Below, in pieces: positions 37,087 through 45,946 of a stretch of DNA of 64,000 bases (positions within the stretch are counted from its first letter, which is position 1; each line of letters starts with the position of its first letter). This stretch comes from Ignavibacteriales bacterium (GTDB lineage Bacteria; Bacteroidota; Ignavibacteria; Ignavibacteriales; SURF-24). The position numbers and the translations under genes are program-made. The notes under the pieces were generated by a model. The model ran no database searches and had not been told where the DNA came from. It was given only the letters and a program-made list of their open reading frames with translations. The DNA is taken from contig JAPLFH010000012.1 in assembly GCA_026390815.1 (NCBI GenBank), positions 151,689 through 215,688 on the forward strand. Direction: 5' to 3'.

Positions 37087-38723
37087 TTTTTCCTCCAGCC
37101 TTGAACAATAGGAAATCTTCTTCCGTAGCCAAATGCTTTTGTAGAAACTCTTAAAACTGGTGCTGCCTGTTTTCGTTTAAATTCATTCATATCAACCATT
37201 CTTAAAACTTTTTTTACAATTTCAGGATTTCCTACTTCTTTAACAATAAACATGTAATCTTTGTTCTCTTCCAGGTACATTTTTAAAATTTTATCAAGTA
37301 ATGGATATGGTGGAAGAGAATCCTGATCAACCTGGTTATGTTTCAATTCTGCCGATGGTGGCTTTTCAATTATCTCATGTGGAATTATTTCTTCTTTTCG
37401 GTTTATGTAATTAGCCAACCTGTAAACATCAGTTTTATATAAGTCTGCAATAACTGCAATTGCACCGCTCATATCACCATACAATGTTGCATAACCTGTT
37501 GCAAATTCGGATTTATTACCGGTTGTTAACAAGAGATAAGCAAATTTATTAGCAAGAGCCATTAAATAAATTCCACGAATTCTTGGTTGGATATTTTCTT
37601 CAGCAATATCTTCGGCAACATTTTGGAAAATCGGTTTCAAAACTTCTTTTATATTTTCAAACACTGGCTGTATAGAAATTGTTTTAGATGAGATGCCTAA
37701 TTTTTTAATAAGTTTCTTTGAATCATTCACACTTCCTTCGCTGGAAAATTCTGAAGGCATCATTACAACATCAACTTTTTCTTTACCTAATGCCTGAACA
37801 GCAATATATGTAACGAGAGCAGAATCAATTCCTCCGCTTAAGCCTACAAGAGTTTTTTTGAAACCAGTCTTAGAACAATATTCTCTTACACCAAAAATTA
37901 AAGCATCCAAAACTTCTTTTTCAAATATTCCTTCAACTTCTAAAATCGGATTGTACTTTTTGTTAGTATCAAAAATGAAGTAATCTTCTGAAAAAATTTT
38001 TCCTAATTGACATAAATTTCCATCGGTATCAAAGCACATGCTTGCACCATCAAATATCAACTCGGTTTGCGCACCTGCACAACAAACATAAGCCAGTGGA
38101 AGATTATCAGCTTTGGTAAGAACCGCAAGCATTTCTTTCCGCTGCTCCCTTTTTCCATAAGCATATGGTGAAGCTGATATGTTTATAAGAATAGTTGCAC
38201 CAAGCTTTACCTGTTTATCAACAGGATCGTTCATATACCTTCTCTTTTTCCAGTAATCAACATCATTCCAGATGTCTTCGCAGATTGAAATTCCCAGTTT
38301 CTCATCTTTAAATTGGTGAACTGCAACTACCTTTGCAGATTCAAAATATCTTACTTCATCAAAAACATCGTAGTTAGGAATAAGTGTTTTATTTTGGATG
38401 AACTGAACTTTACCATTGTAACAAAAAACTGCCGAGTTAAATACATCCGTTCCAACATCATCCAAATTTTCTGTTATTGTTCCGAATATCAATCCAATGT
38501 CAGTTGTCTGCGCAGCAATTTCTTCTGTTGCGGATTTTATCTTATCCCGGAATTCCTGCTTTTCAACTAAATCCTGTGGAGGATAACCTGGTAAAGCAAG
38601 CTCGGGACAGATAACTAAATCAACTTTGTCATCGATTCCTTTTAAATATGATTTTAATATTTTTTCCTTGTTCCCTTCAATATCGCCTATCAGCGAATTT
38701 AATTGACAGACTGCTATCTTCAT
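37083..38723 (-). CDS. nadE: Glutamine-dependent NAD+ synthetase
   Basis: A 546-residue two-domain enzyme. The N-terminal nitrilase-like glutaminase (about residues 1-265) has the Glu-Lys-Cys triad in ICPELALPGYPPQD, NKTLIPNYDVFDEVRYF and GISICEDIWND. The C-terminal synthetase has the P-loop-like GLSGGIDSALV near residue 294, TGNKSEFATGYATLYGD and IIEKPPSAEL. It amidates nicotinic acid adenine dinucleotide to NAD using glutamine, the last step of NAD synthesis. It is the first gene of the nadE-dsbD pair with a promoter match at 38746-38776. Confidence 0.94.
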   Translation of the reverse strand: MKIAVCQLNSLIGDIEGNKEKILKSYLKGIDDKVDLVICPELALPGYPPQDLVEKQEFRDKIKSATEEIAAQTTDIGLIFGTITENLDDVGTDVFNSAVFCYNGKVQFIQNKTLIPNYDVFDEVRYFESAKVVAVHQFKDEKLGISICEDIWNDVDYWKKRRYMNDPVDKQVKLGATILINISASPYAYGKREQRKEMLAVLTKADNLPLAYVCCAGAQTELIFDGASMCFDTDGNLCQLGKIFSEDYFIFDTNKKYNPILEVEGIFEKEVLDALIFGVREYCSKTGFKKTLVGLSGGIDSALVTYIAVQALGKEKVDVVMMPSEFSSEGSVNDSKKLIKKLGISSKTISIQPVFENIKEVLKPIFQNVAEDIAEENIQPRIRGIYLMALANKFAYLLLTTGNKSEFATGYATLYGDMSGAIAVIADLYKTDVYRLANYINRKEEIIPHEIIEKPPSAELKHNQVDQDSLPPYPLLDKILKMYLEENKDYMFIVKEVGNPEIVKKVLRMVDMNEFKRKQAAPVLRVSTKAFGYGRRFPIVQGWRKK

Positions 38724-38745
38724 AAACTTATATTTTTGTTTTAGG

Positions 38746-38776
38746 TAAAAATATGAAAGAAGGCATGCTTATACAA
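38746..38776 (-). promoter_or_regulatory. Predicted promoter of nadE-dsbD
   Basis: On the minus strand TTG, 20 bases, then TATTTTTA, the same -7 octamer and spacing as proposed for korAB; ends 22 bases before the nadE ATG. Confidence 0.45.
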
Positions 38777-38935
38777 CGAGAATATTGAAGTTGAAGAGAT
38801 ATTCAAAGTGCAAAACAAATTAAAAGTATTTTGGTGAAATGCTTTATTTCAACCAGATTTTTCTATAACTTCATTTGAAAATTTTTAAGATAAATTGATT
38901 TTTAAAAGCATATCACATTAACTACCTGGCATTAA

Positions 38936-41686
38936 ATGGTTTTAACCTGGAATGAAATAAGAAAACGTGCAATTGATTTCGTTAAGGAATGGGAAAACGA
39001 AACACGAGAACATGCTGAAGCAAAAACCTTTTGGGATTCTTTCTTTAATATATTTGGAATTACCCGCAGAAGAATTGCCAGCTTTGAAGAACCAGTAAAA
39101 CAACTAAATAAAGAATACGGTTTTATTGATTTGTTTTGGAAAAGCAACCTGATTGTTGAACACAAATCCAAAGGAAAAAGCCTTGATAAAGCATACAGCC
39201 AGGCGCTTGCTTATTTTGGCGGGATTAAGGAAGAGGAGCTTCCTAAATATGTTATTGTTTCTGATTTTTCCCGCTTCCGGCTTTACGATATTGATGAGAA
39301 TACGTACCACGAATTTAATCTAAAAGATTTGCCAAAGAATATTCATAAGTTCGGGTTTATACTCGGTTATCAAAAGAAAGTTTACAAGGATGAAGATCCT
39401 GTTAATATCCTGGCTGCTGAAAAAATGGGGAAGCTTCATGATGCTTTATTAGAAAACGGTTATTCTGGTCACCAGTTAGAAGTATTTTTAGTAAGACTTT
39501 TATTCTGCCTTTTTGCAGATGATACTGGAATATTTACAAAGGATAGTTTTCATTTTTACTTGGAGAATAAAACAAAAATTGATGGTTCTGATCTCGGAAT
39601 GCATCTCGGTTCCATATTCGATACTTTAAATAAAGATTACAAATTCCGTCAGAAAAATTTAGATGAAGACCTTGCTGCATTCCCTTATGTGAATGGGAAA
39701 CTGTTTGAAGAATTTTTTCCTGTTCCGTCATTCGATAGCAAAATGCGGAAAGCATTACTTGAATGTGCTTCTTTTGATTGGAGCAAAATCTCCCCCGCAA
39801 TTTTTGGCTCAATGTTTCAATCTGTAATGGATAAAGAGAAGCGCCGTAACCTTGGTGCTCATTATACATCAGAAAAAAATATTCTTAAAGTTGTTAAAGG
39901 GTTATTTCTTGACGAACTGCATAAGGAATTTGAAGAATGTAAAGGCAGCATTAAAAAGCTTGAACAATTCCATGAAAAAATTTCTAAACTAAAGTTTCTT
40001 GATCCCGCTTGCGGCTGCGGAAACTTTTTAATTATTACTTACAGGGAAATAAGATTACTTGAAATAGAAATTCTAAAAAGAATTCACAAACCAAAGGCTG
40101 TTTCGCAATTAGAACTTAATGTTCAGGTGCTTTCTAAAATTGATGTTGATGCTATGTATGGTATTGAATTCGAAGAATTTCCTGCACGTATTGCAGAAGT
40201 TGCTATTTGGCTGATCGATCATCAATGCAATATGAAATTATCTGAAGAGTTTGGTCAGTATTTCGTTCGCCTACCGTTAAAGAAATCTCCACATATAATA
40301 CATGGAAATGCACTAAGATTAATGTGGGAAGATATTATTCCTAAAACTGAGTTGAGTTATATTCTTGGCAATCCTCCGTTTGTAGGAAAGAAGGAACAAA
40401 ATGAAAACCAGAAAATTGATATGGATTTAATTTTTTCTAATGTGCAGAGTGCAGGTATCTTAGATTATGTGACTTCGTGGTATGTAAAAGCAGCAAGATA
40501 TATTCAAAACACAAATATCAAAGTTGCTTTCGTGTCTACAAATTCAATAAGTCAGGGTGAACAAGTATCCATATTGTGGAAAGAACTATTTAGCAATTAT
40601 AAAATAAAAATTCATTTTGCTCACAGAACTTTTAAATGGAATAATGAAGCAAAGGGTAATGCCCAAGTTCATGTTGTAATAATTGGATTTGCTAATTATG
40701 ACAATAATTATAAACTCATTTATGATTATGATACTCCGAGATCTGATGCCCAGGAAATAAGAGTTAAAAATATTAATCCATATTTAGTCGAAGGAAGTGA
40801 TTTTGTTGTTTCTAAAAGAAATAATCCGATTTGTAATGTGCCAGTTTTAAATTATGGAAGTATGGCAATTGATGATGGACATTTCATTTTTAGTAATGAT
40901 GAAAAGGAGGAATTTCTAAAAAGTGAACCGGAGGCTGCCAAATTCTTTCGTCAATTTACTGGTGGATTGGAGTTCTTAAATAATATCTTGCGATGGTGTT
41001 TATGGTTAGAAGATATTCAACCTTCAGAGATTAGAAATTATCCATTTATTTCTAAAATTATAAAGGCAGTTAAAGAATATAGATTATCAAGCAATAGGGC
41101 AGCAACAAAAAAACTTGCTAACTATCCTTATATGTTTGGAGAGATTCGACAACCGAAGACAAATTATGTTCTAATTCCAAAAGTATCTTCGGAGTTTAGG
41201 AAATATATTCCGTTAGGAATTTATCCACCAAGTATAATTGCAAGTGGAAGTTGTTTAATTTTACCTAACTCAAATTACTTCCATTTCGGTGTTTTATCTT
41301 CAATGATGCACACAGCCTGGATGAAATATACATGTGGCAGACTTGAAAGCAGGTTTCAATATTCAAATACAATTGTTTACAACAATTTCCCCTGGCCAGA
41401 AAACCCAACCGACAAGCAAAACGAAAGAGTTGAAAAAGCTGTAAGCCAAATGCTTTCAGTGCGGGAAAAATATTTCGCAAAAGGTTCTTCGCTTGCGGAT
41501 TTATATGATCCAGTTGCAATGCCAAAAGATTTGGTAGATGCCCACAAAGAAATAGATGATGCAGTGGATAACTGTTACAGGAAAGAAAAATTTACCTCAG
41601 AGCTGCAACGGTTAGAATATCTGTTTGATTTATATAAGAAATATACTCAGCCATTAGTACACGAAAAGAAAAAAGGAAGAAAATAA
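38936..41686 (+). CDS. MmeI-like type IIG restriction-modification enzyme
   Basis: The 916-residue protein joins both activities in one chain. Residues about 60-80 have GFIDLFWKSNLIVEHKSKGK, a PD-(D/E)xK-type metal site (D then EHK). The methyltransferase follows with motif I LDPACGCGNFLI at about 355 and motif IV GNPPFVGKKEQ at about 478; NPPF indicates N6-adenine methylation. The last 300 residues (FGEIRQPKTNYVLIPKVSSEFR and LESRFQYSNTIVYNNFPWP) fit the recognition and specificity part of MmeI-family enzymes. Such enzymes cut at a fixed distance from the recognition site and methylate one strand for protection. The site cannot be predicted here. It is divergent from nadE. Confidence 0.87.
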   Translation: MVLTWNEIRKRAIDFVKEWENETREHAEAKTFWDSFFNIFGITRRRIASFEEPVKQLNKEYGFIDLFWKSNLIVEHKSKGKSLDKAYSQALAYFGGIKEEELPKYVIVSDFSRFRLYDIDENTYHEFNLKDLPKNIHKFGFILGYQKKVYKDEDPVNILAAEKMGKLHDALLENGYSGHQLEVFLVRLLFCLFADDTGIFTKDSFHFYLENKTKIDGSDLGMHLGSIFDTLNKDYKFRQKNLDEDLAAFPYVNGKLFEEFFPVPSFDSKMRKALLECASFDWSKISPAIFGSMFQSVMDKEKRRNLGAHYTSEKNILKVVKGLFLDELHKEFEECKGSIKKLEQFHEKISKLKFLDPACGCGNFLIITYREIRLLEIEILKRIHKPKAVSQLELNVQVLSKIDVDAMYGIEFEEFPARIAEVAIWLIDHQCNMKLSEEFGQYFVRLPLKKSPHIIHGNALRLMWEDIIPKTELSYILGNPPFVGKKEQNENQKIDMDLIFSNVQSAGILDYVTSWYVKAARYIQNTNIKVAFVSTNSISQGEQVSILWKELFSNYKIKIHFAHRTFKWNNEAKGNAQVHVVIIGFANYDNNYKLIYDYDTPRSDAQEIRVKNINPYLVEGSDFVVSKRNNPICNVPVLNYGSMAIDDGHFIFSNDEKEEFLKSEPEAAKFFRQFTGGLEFLNNILRWCLWLEDIQPSEIRNYPFISKIIKAVKEYRLSSNRAATKKLANYPYMFGEIRQPKTNYVLIPKVSSEFRKYIPLGIYPPSIIASGSCLILPNSNYFHFGVLSSMMHTAWMKYTCGRLESRFQYSNTIVYNNFPWPENPTDKQNERVEKAVSQMLSVREKYFAKGSSLADLYDPVAMPKDLVDAHKEIDDAVDNCYRKEKFTSELQRLEYLFDLYKKYTQPLVHEKKKGRK

Positions 41687-41732
41687 ACTGAACTGGATTT
41701 TAGTTAGAAGATTGGAAACATATAAATTAAAA

Positions 41733-41759
41733 GGGACTTTCTTATTAAGAAAGTCCCTG
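41733..41759 (-). terminator. Terminator after RRM protein 1
   Basis: A perfect 12-bp stem AGGGACTTTCTT/AAGAAAGTCCCT with a 3-base loop, 11 bp beyond the stop. It may also act for the plus-strand restriction gene that ends at 41686. Confidence 0.8.
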
Positions 41760-41769
41760 TAAAAGAATT

Positions 41770-42051
41770 TTAATAACGGCTACTTGAACCTGAAAAGCTT
41801 CTGGTTGTGTTTTTCGGACGAGCTTCATTAACAGTAAGTTTCCTACCGTTAAGCTCAACATTATTTAACTGGTGGATAGCATTACTGGCTTTTGAAGAAT
41901 CAGCCATTTCAACAAATCCAAAACCTTTGGATGCGCCGCTTTGCATATCTTTAATTATTTTGCAAGTATCAACGTTACCAAATGGTGTAAACTTGTCTTC
42001 AAGTTCCTGAGAAGTTGTTTCTCTGGATAGATTACCAATAAATATGTTCAT
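41770..42051 (-). CDS. RRM RNA-binding protein (copy 1)
   Basis: The start is the ATG at 42051 (MNIFIGNLSRETT), giving 93 residues; an upstream frame to 42216 runs through the leader and is not conserved in the paralogue. The RNA recognition motif is complete: RNP2 IFIGNLS at residues 3-9 and RNP1 KGFGFVEM at about 42-49. The short tail is rich in Ser, Thr and Arg (RPKNTTRSFSGSSSRY). Such bacterial RRM proteins, best known as cold-induced Rbp proteins of cyanobacteria, bind single-stranded RNA. It is a paralogue of the gene at 43610, from which it differs by few residues in the RRM. Both have a similar 190-base leader and terminator. Confidence 0.92.
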   Translation of the reverse strand: MNIFIGNLSRETTSQELEDKFTPFGNVDTCKIIKDMQSGASKGFGFVEMADSSKASNAIHQLNNVELNGRKLTVNEARPKNTTRSFSGSSSRY

Positions 42052-42248
42052 AATAAAAACTCCTAAATAAAATTTAATAAATTGAAAAATTGTTTCTGTA
42101 AAAGTAAAGGGAGCTTTGTAGATGTGAACTTCAATAAGGAAACGAAAAGAATCAAATTTTATTGGAGTTATGCAGGATGCAAAATTCAAAATACTAGTGT
42201 CAGAATTTATGATCAATTACACTAACGAAATCGCGAGAAGTAAATGAC
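42052..42248 (-). promoter_or_regulatory. Conserved 5' leader of RRM gene 1
   Basis: Predicted transcript leader of about 197 bases. Blocks shared with the other RRM gene at matching distances from ATG: CTTATTGAAGT near base 74-84 upstream, then the AATAAAA and ACTCCAATAAAA elements. No known riboswitch was recognised. Autoregulation or cold response is a possibility, not shown. Confidence 0.5.
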
Positions 42249-42254
42249 CATCTT

Positions 42255-42284
42255 CAATCTATACCTTAAAATTTAGAATAACAA
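42255..42284 (-). promoter_or_regulatory. Predicted promoter of RRM gene 1
   Basis: On the minus strand TTG, 20 bases, then TAGATTG. The TTGTTATTCTAA around the upstream element is also present before the RRM2 gene with the same spacing. Confidence 0.5.
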
Positions 42285-42669
42285 GAGGATAATAAATATA
42301 AGTTATGTAATAACTCTTTAGGATTGCCATAATTCATTTTTAGATTGATTAACCATGCTACGTGGTGCTGCAAAGAAAATATTTTACACGTAAGATGAAT
42401 TAATTGCATTTCTTCCTAGTAATTATTTTTATCCAAGACGGGGGAACCGCTACATCTTTTTTAACTGTGCTTGCTTATATCAATTTAATTGTATAAAATA
42501 AATAGAGAAGGTCATCTCTAAATTTCTGTTGAAAAGTGTTTACTTATAAAGATTATTCTCTTTTGGCTAATATCATCAATAGAAATTTTGTAAAACCATT
42601 ATTTTAATCTTAATGATCAAAATTAATAACACTAAATAGTTTAGTAAATTCTTTTATAAGGAGATAAAA
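42285..42669. other. Intergenic stretch upstream of the T9SS protein gene
   Basis: AT-rich, no gene seen. A clear AAGGAG ribosome site lies at about 42658-42664 for the next gene; I found no convincing promoter or RNA structure. Confidence 0.4.
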
Positions 42670-43524
42670 ATGAAGCGCCAATTTATACTTTTACTTTTTG
42701 GTATAATACTCTTTTCAATTAGGAACTATTCTCAAATTCCTAATGCAGGATTTGAGTCCTGGCTTAATGGTAATCCGGAAGGTTGGTCTACAAATAACGC
42801 GGCTCCCTCTTACTTCCCAATAACTCAATCAAACCAATCTCATGGAGGAGCATCATCTGCACAAGGATCTATAATTGATGTGCAAGGGTTTGGAGTTCCG
42901 GTTGTACTTTCAGCAGGAACTGATGGGGGTGGATTTCCCATAAGTACAAATCCTGCAGCTTTACATGGATGGTATCAGTTTACAGGAGTTGGAGGGGATA
43001 TATTATTAATTACAACTGTGTATACAAAAAATGGAAATGGAATTGGTGGCGGGCAGTTTTTAGGAAATGTAAATACTACAACTTATTCTGAGTTTGTAGC
43101 AAATACTACCTGGATAAATCCGGGCGAAATACCTGATACAGCTTTTATAACTATCCAGATTCTAAATACAACAACATTTTTTCCACATGCCGGTTCTACT
43201 TTTATAGTTGATGATTTAGTTTATGGAAACGCAACTTCAGTTGAAAGTGAAAATATACCAGCAGTATTTCAGCTAAAGCAGAATTATCCAAATCCATTTA
43301 ATCCTTCAACAAAAATAAATTATGAAATTCCAGCAACTGGATTTGTATCTTTAAAAGTGTACGATATGCTTGGGAAAGAAGTTGCTACATTGGTTAATGA
43401 AGAAAAGTTAGCCGGTGATTATGAAATAGAATTTGCTCCACAAGGTTTACTTAGTGGAATTTACTTCTATAAACTTAAAGCAGGTAATTTTGTAGAAACC
43501 AGGAAGATGATTTTATTAAAATAA
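42670..43524 (+). CDS. Secreted T9SS sorting-domain protein
   Basis: A 284-residue protein with signal peptide ending IRNYS before Gln23. The N-terminal domain (about residues 23-190: IPNAGFESWLNGNPEGWSTN) resembles carbohydrate-binding or PCMD-like beta-sandwich domains of Bacteroidota surface proteins, with Gly/Asn-rich loops. The C-terminal 80 residues are a type IX sorting domain starting NYPNPFNPSTKINYEIP and ending TRKMILLK. Thus it is probably secreted across the outer membrane. A strong AAGGAG lies 6 bp before ATG. It lies between the two RRM genes, convergent with the second. Confidence 0.8.
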   Translation: MKRQFILLLFGIILFSIRNYSQIPNAGFESWLNGNPEGWSTNNAAPSYFPITQSNQSHGGASSAQGSIIDVQGFGVPVVLSAGTDGGGFPISTNPAALHGWYQFTGVGGDILLITTVYTKNGNGIGGGQFLGNVNTTTYSEFVANTTWINPGEIPDTAFITIQILNTTTFFPHAGSTFIVDDLVYGNATSVESENIPAVFQLKQNYPNPFNPSTKINYEIPATGFVSLKVYDMLGKEVATLVNEEKLAGDYEIEFAPQGLLSGIYFYKLKAGNFVETRKMILLK

Positions 43525-43571
43525 TTGCAGAGAGCTTACTATTTGCAAACAATTTTAGTATTTAAAATAAG

Positions 43572-43602
43572 AAAGGGGACTTTTTTTTAGAAAGTCCCCT
43601 TT
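43572..43602. terminator. Terminator between T9SS gene and RRM protein 2
   Basis: A 12-bp stem AAAGGGGACTTT/AAAGTCCCCTTT with a 7-base T-rich loop, 8 bp beyond the RRM2 stop. It shares the GGGACTTT core with the RRM1 terminator. Confidence 0.75.
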
Positions 43603-43609
43603 AAAAGAA

Positions 43610-43888
43610 TTACCAACGTGTTGAGTTGGATCTGCTTCTATCATTATTTTTCGGACGTGCTTCGTTAACGGTAAGCTTTCTTCCGTTAAGTTCAACGTTG
43701 TTTAATTCGTTAATAGCTGCAACAGCTTTGGAATTATCAGACATTTCAACAAAGCCAAAACCTTTAGATTCGCCACTTTGCATATCTTTAATAATTTTGC
43801 AACTGTCAATATTCCCGTATTGAGAGAATTTATCTTCCAATTCCTGGGATGTTGTTTCTTTTGATAGATTGCCTATGAAAATATTCAT
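43610..43888 (-). CDS. RRM RNA-binding protein (copy 2)
   Basis: A 92-residue paralogue of the protein at 41770-42051: the RRM (RNP2 IFIGNLSKETT, RNP1 KGFGFVEM) is nearly the same, and the tail is Arg/Ser-rich (RPKNNDRSRSNSTRW). It should bind single-stranded RNA. Its leader, promoter and terminator resemble those of copy 1. The pair flanks a T9SS gene, so the duplication was followed or accompanied by insertion of that gene, or involved a larger block. Confidence 0.92.
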   Translation of the reverse strand: MNIFIGNLSKETTSQELEDKFSQYGNIDSCKIIKDMQSGESKGFGFVEMSDNSKAVAAINELNNVELNGRKLTVNEARPKNNDRSRSNSTRW

Positions 43889-44077
43889 TTAGAACTCCTT
43901 AATAAAATTTGATAAAAATTAGTTTGTTTTGGCTGAAGTAAATGGGACTTTGTAGAGAAGGACTTCAATAAGAAAAGGAAATGAATCAAGTTTTATTGGA
44001 GTAAATCAAAATTCGATGTACTAGAGCAAAGACATTTAGTTAATTGAATAACTTTAAATTATGTTAGATCAAATAAC
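43889..44077 (-). promoter_or_regulatory. Conserved 5' leader of RRM gene 2
   Basis: Predicted leader of about 189 bases sharing several blocks with the RRM1 leader (for instance CTTATTGAAGT at the same distance from ATG). No known regulatory RNA family recognised. Confidence 0.5.
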
Positions 44078-44083
44078 TGCTAT

Positions 44084-44113
44084 CAAACTACACTTAATAA
44101 GTTAGAATAACAA
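44084..44113 (-). promoter_or_regulatory. Predicted promoter of RRM gene 2
   Basis: On the minus strand TTG, 20 bases, then TAGTTTG; conserved with the promoter of RRM gene 1. Confidence 0.5.
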
Positions 44114-44209
44114 GAAAATAATAATTTAGTGTATAGAAGTTTTTGATTAGTACAAGTTGAAAGCAAACTAAAATAACTTTCCATTAAATAATTTCAACGC
44201 AATCGCAAT

Positions 44210-45931
44210 TTAGAATCTATGTGTAAAACCGAAATTTGCTTTGTGTTCCTGGTAATCGGAAGTATTTCCGGTTGTGATGGAATAAAATGACGAACGTATT
44301 ACAAATGTTATCATATCAGCATTGGTAATTGATAATCCGGATTGCAATGTAATTATTGCAGATTTTGTTGTGGTAGCATCAGAATAACCCAATGTTAAGG
44401 AGTTAGATAATTTTGAATTTAACATCCTGTTATTAATTCTTAAGTTATAAGATGAAGTCGTATTTTTACTTCTGTTTTGAATATCAACAACATTAATTGA
44501 AACACTTGGTGTTACAGACCAGCTCATACCGAGCATAGTTGTTAAAGAAAAAGTTAAATTATCTGCCTTAACTTCACTCCCCTTTCTTAAAATATTCAAA
44601 TCTTCTGCAAACTGAGTTGAATAACTTGCTGATATGGAATGATTCATTTGAAGCAATTGCAGTTGAGTCATCAGGTTAAATGAATAAGTGGAATTTATGT
44701 TGTTTACTTTTAGCGTATCGCTTGAAGCATCATTAGACATATTGTTTCGCATCGTGCTAACCACAAATGTAATTTCCTTTATTGGACGGACATTGGCAGA
44801 AATGCTGTACATCGCACGGGATAGCGTATAAAGTTTTTGTTTTAAGAGATTATCATTTTGAAATTGAAAGTTACCTTGTATATTGAATTTGTTTTCGAAC
44901 AAGCGAATACCCGTTGAAAAATAAATATTTCTTCTATCATTTATTAAAGAACCAAGTCCAAGCGAAGTATAACCCGGGTTAATTAATGAATACCCAATTT
45001 TGGAGTTAACAATATTATGATTGAAAATTAATTCAGCACTATAAGCAAAATCCGCATTTGACGACAACCTAATTTTATAAATATCATCAATAAAGGTTGG
45101 CATATCTGCTTCTGCAATATCTTCCTTATTGTAAGTAGTGCTGTTCATATCTCTTGTAAAAACAGAACCAGCCACTTCTCCCACAAACCTGAACATATTA
45201 TCAAGGAATTTAATATCCGTATTGGCACCAACAACCAAATTTTCCTGCGGTGTTACACCAAATTGAGAACCTGATTTGCTGGCAGTTGAATCCTTTATAA
45301 AAAGATCCTTTGGTAAAGATGCAGTATTGTCTCTTACTCGAATTACATTCAAATCAAAAAATGACGATTCAGCTTTTCCAATTCCAATTTTTAATCCACC
45401 CAGGTACCGTGAGTATGCAGAAGAATATGGTCCGGCTTGAATTGCACGCTGAGTTTGCCCTCCAACTATTTGAAATCTAAAAAGATTTGAGTACAACTCT
45501 AGCCCACCACCACGAATTGTAACTCCATTTAAAATCAGTGGTGAAAATTCGTGATTAAAATCTCCAATGTGCGCTTTCCCCCAGCCCCATTCCGGATGAA
45601 TAGCAATTTGATTTATCTGCTGACGTGCAGAATTTCCTTCTGTAGAAAGCATTATATCGAAATCGATGCTGAAATTTTCAAAAAGAGTAAGTGTAGGTCT
45701 AAAGAAAATTCTGCCGGATGATCCTGGTCTTCTTCGCTCCCTACCCGAAATTGAGTATAGTTCACCATATAATCCAGCTTCTCCAGAAAGTTTAACAATT
45801 GTAGGCGAAATTAATTTTTCTAATCCTTCTTTCTGGATTTCAGTTTTTATTGAGTCGCGTGGTTCTTGTGCAAGAGTAAAAATAAAAGGTACTAGAAATA
45901 AAATTCCTAATACAAATAGTTTAATTTTCAT
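44210..45931 (-). CDS. Probable outer-membrane beta-barrel protein of the giant-protein operon
   Basis: A 573-residue protein with signal peptide ending FTLA before Gln22. After a short linker the rest alternates amphipathic strands with polar turns (GRIFFRPTLTLFENFSIDFDIML, YSNLFRFQIVGGQTQ) and ends in Phe (KANFGFTHRF), the usual C-terminal residue of outer-membrane barrels. I do not recognise the family. It is the last gene of the operon with the giant, Fn3 and TPR proteins: the TPR stop is 15 bp upstream. It may be the outer-membrane anchor or conduit of that set, which is inference from position. Confidence 0.65.
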   Translation of the reverse strand: MKIKLFVLGILFLVPFIFTLAQEPRDSIKTEIQKEGLEKLISPTIVKLSGEAGLYGELYSISGRERRRPGSSGRIFFRPTLTLFENFSIDFDIMLSTEGNSARQQINQIAIHPEWGWGKAHIGDFNHEFSPLILNGVTIRGGGLELYSNLFRFQIVGGQTQRAIQAGPYSSAYSRYLGGLKIGIGKAESSFFDLNVIRVRDNTASLPKDLFIKDSTASKSGSQFGVTPQENLVVGANTDIKFLDNMFRFVGEVAGSVFTRDMNSTTYNKEDIAEADMPTFIDDIYKIRLSSNADFAYSAELIFNHNIVNSKIGYSLINPGYTSLGLGSLINDRRNIYFSTGIRLFENKFNIQGNFQFQNDNLLKQKLYTLSRAMYSISANVRPIKEITFVVSTMRNNMSNDASSDTLKVNNINSTYSFNLMTQLQLLQMNHSISASYSTQFAEDLNILRKGSEVKADNLTFSLTTMLGMSWSVTPSVSINVVDIQNRSKNTTSSYNLRINNRMLNSKLSNSLTLGYSDATTTKSAIITLQSGLSITNADMITFVIRSSFYSITTGNTSDYQEHKANFGFTHRF

Positions 45932-45946
45932 AGCTACCCTCGTAAA

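Noticed and set aside
42052..42216. N-terminal extension of RRM protein 1
   Set aside because: It lies in the predicted leader, is not matched in the paralogue, and the ATG at 42051 gives a normal RRM protein.
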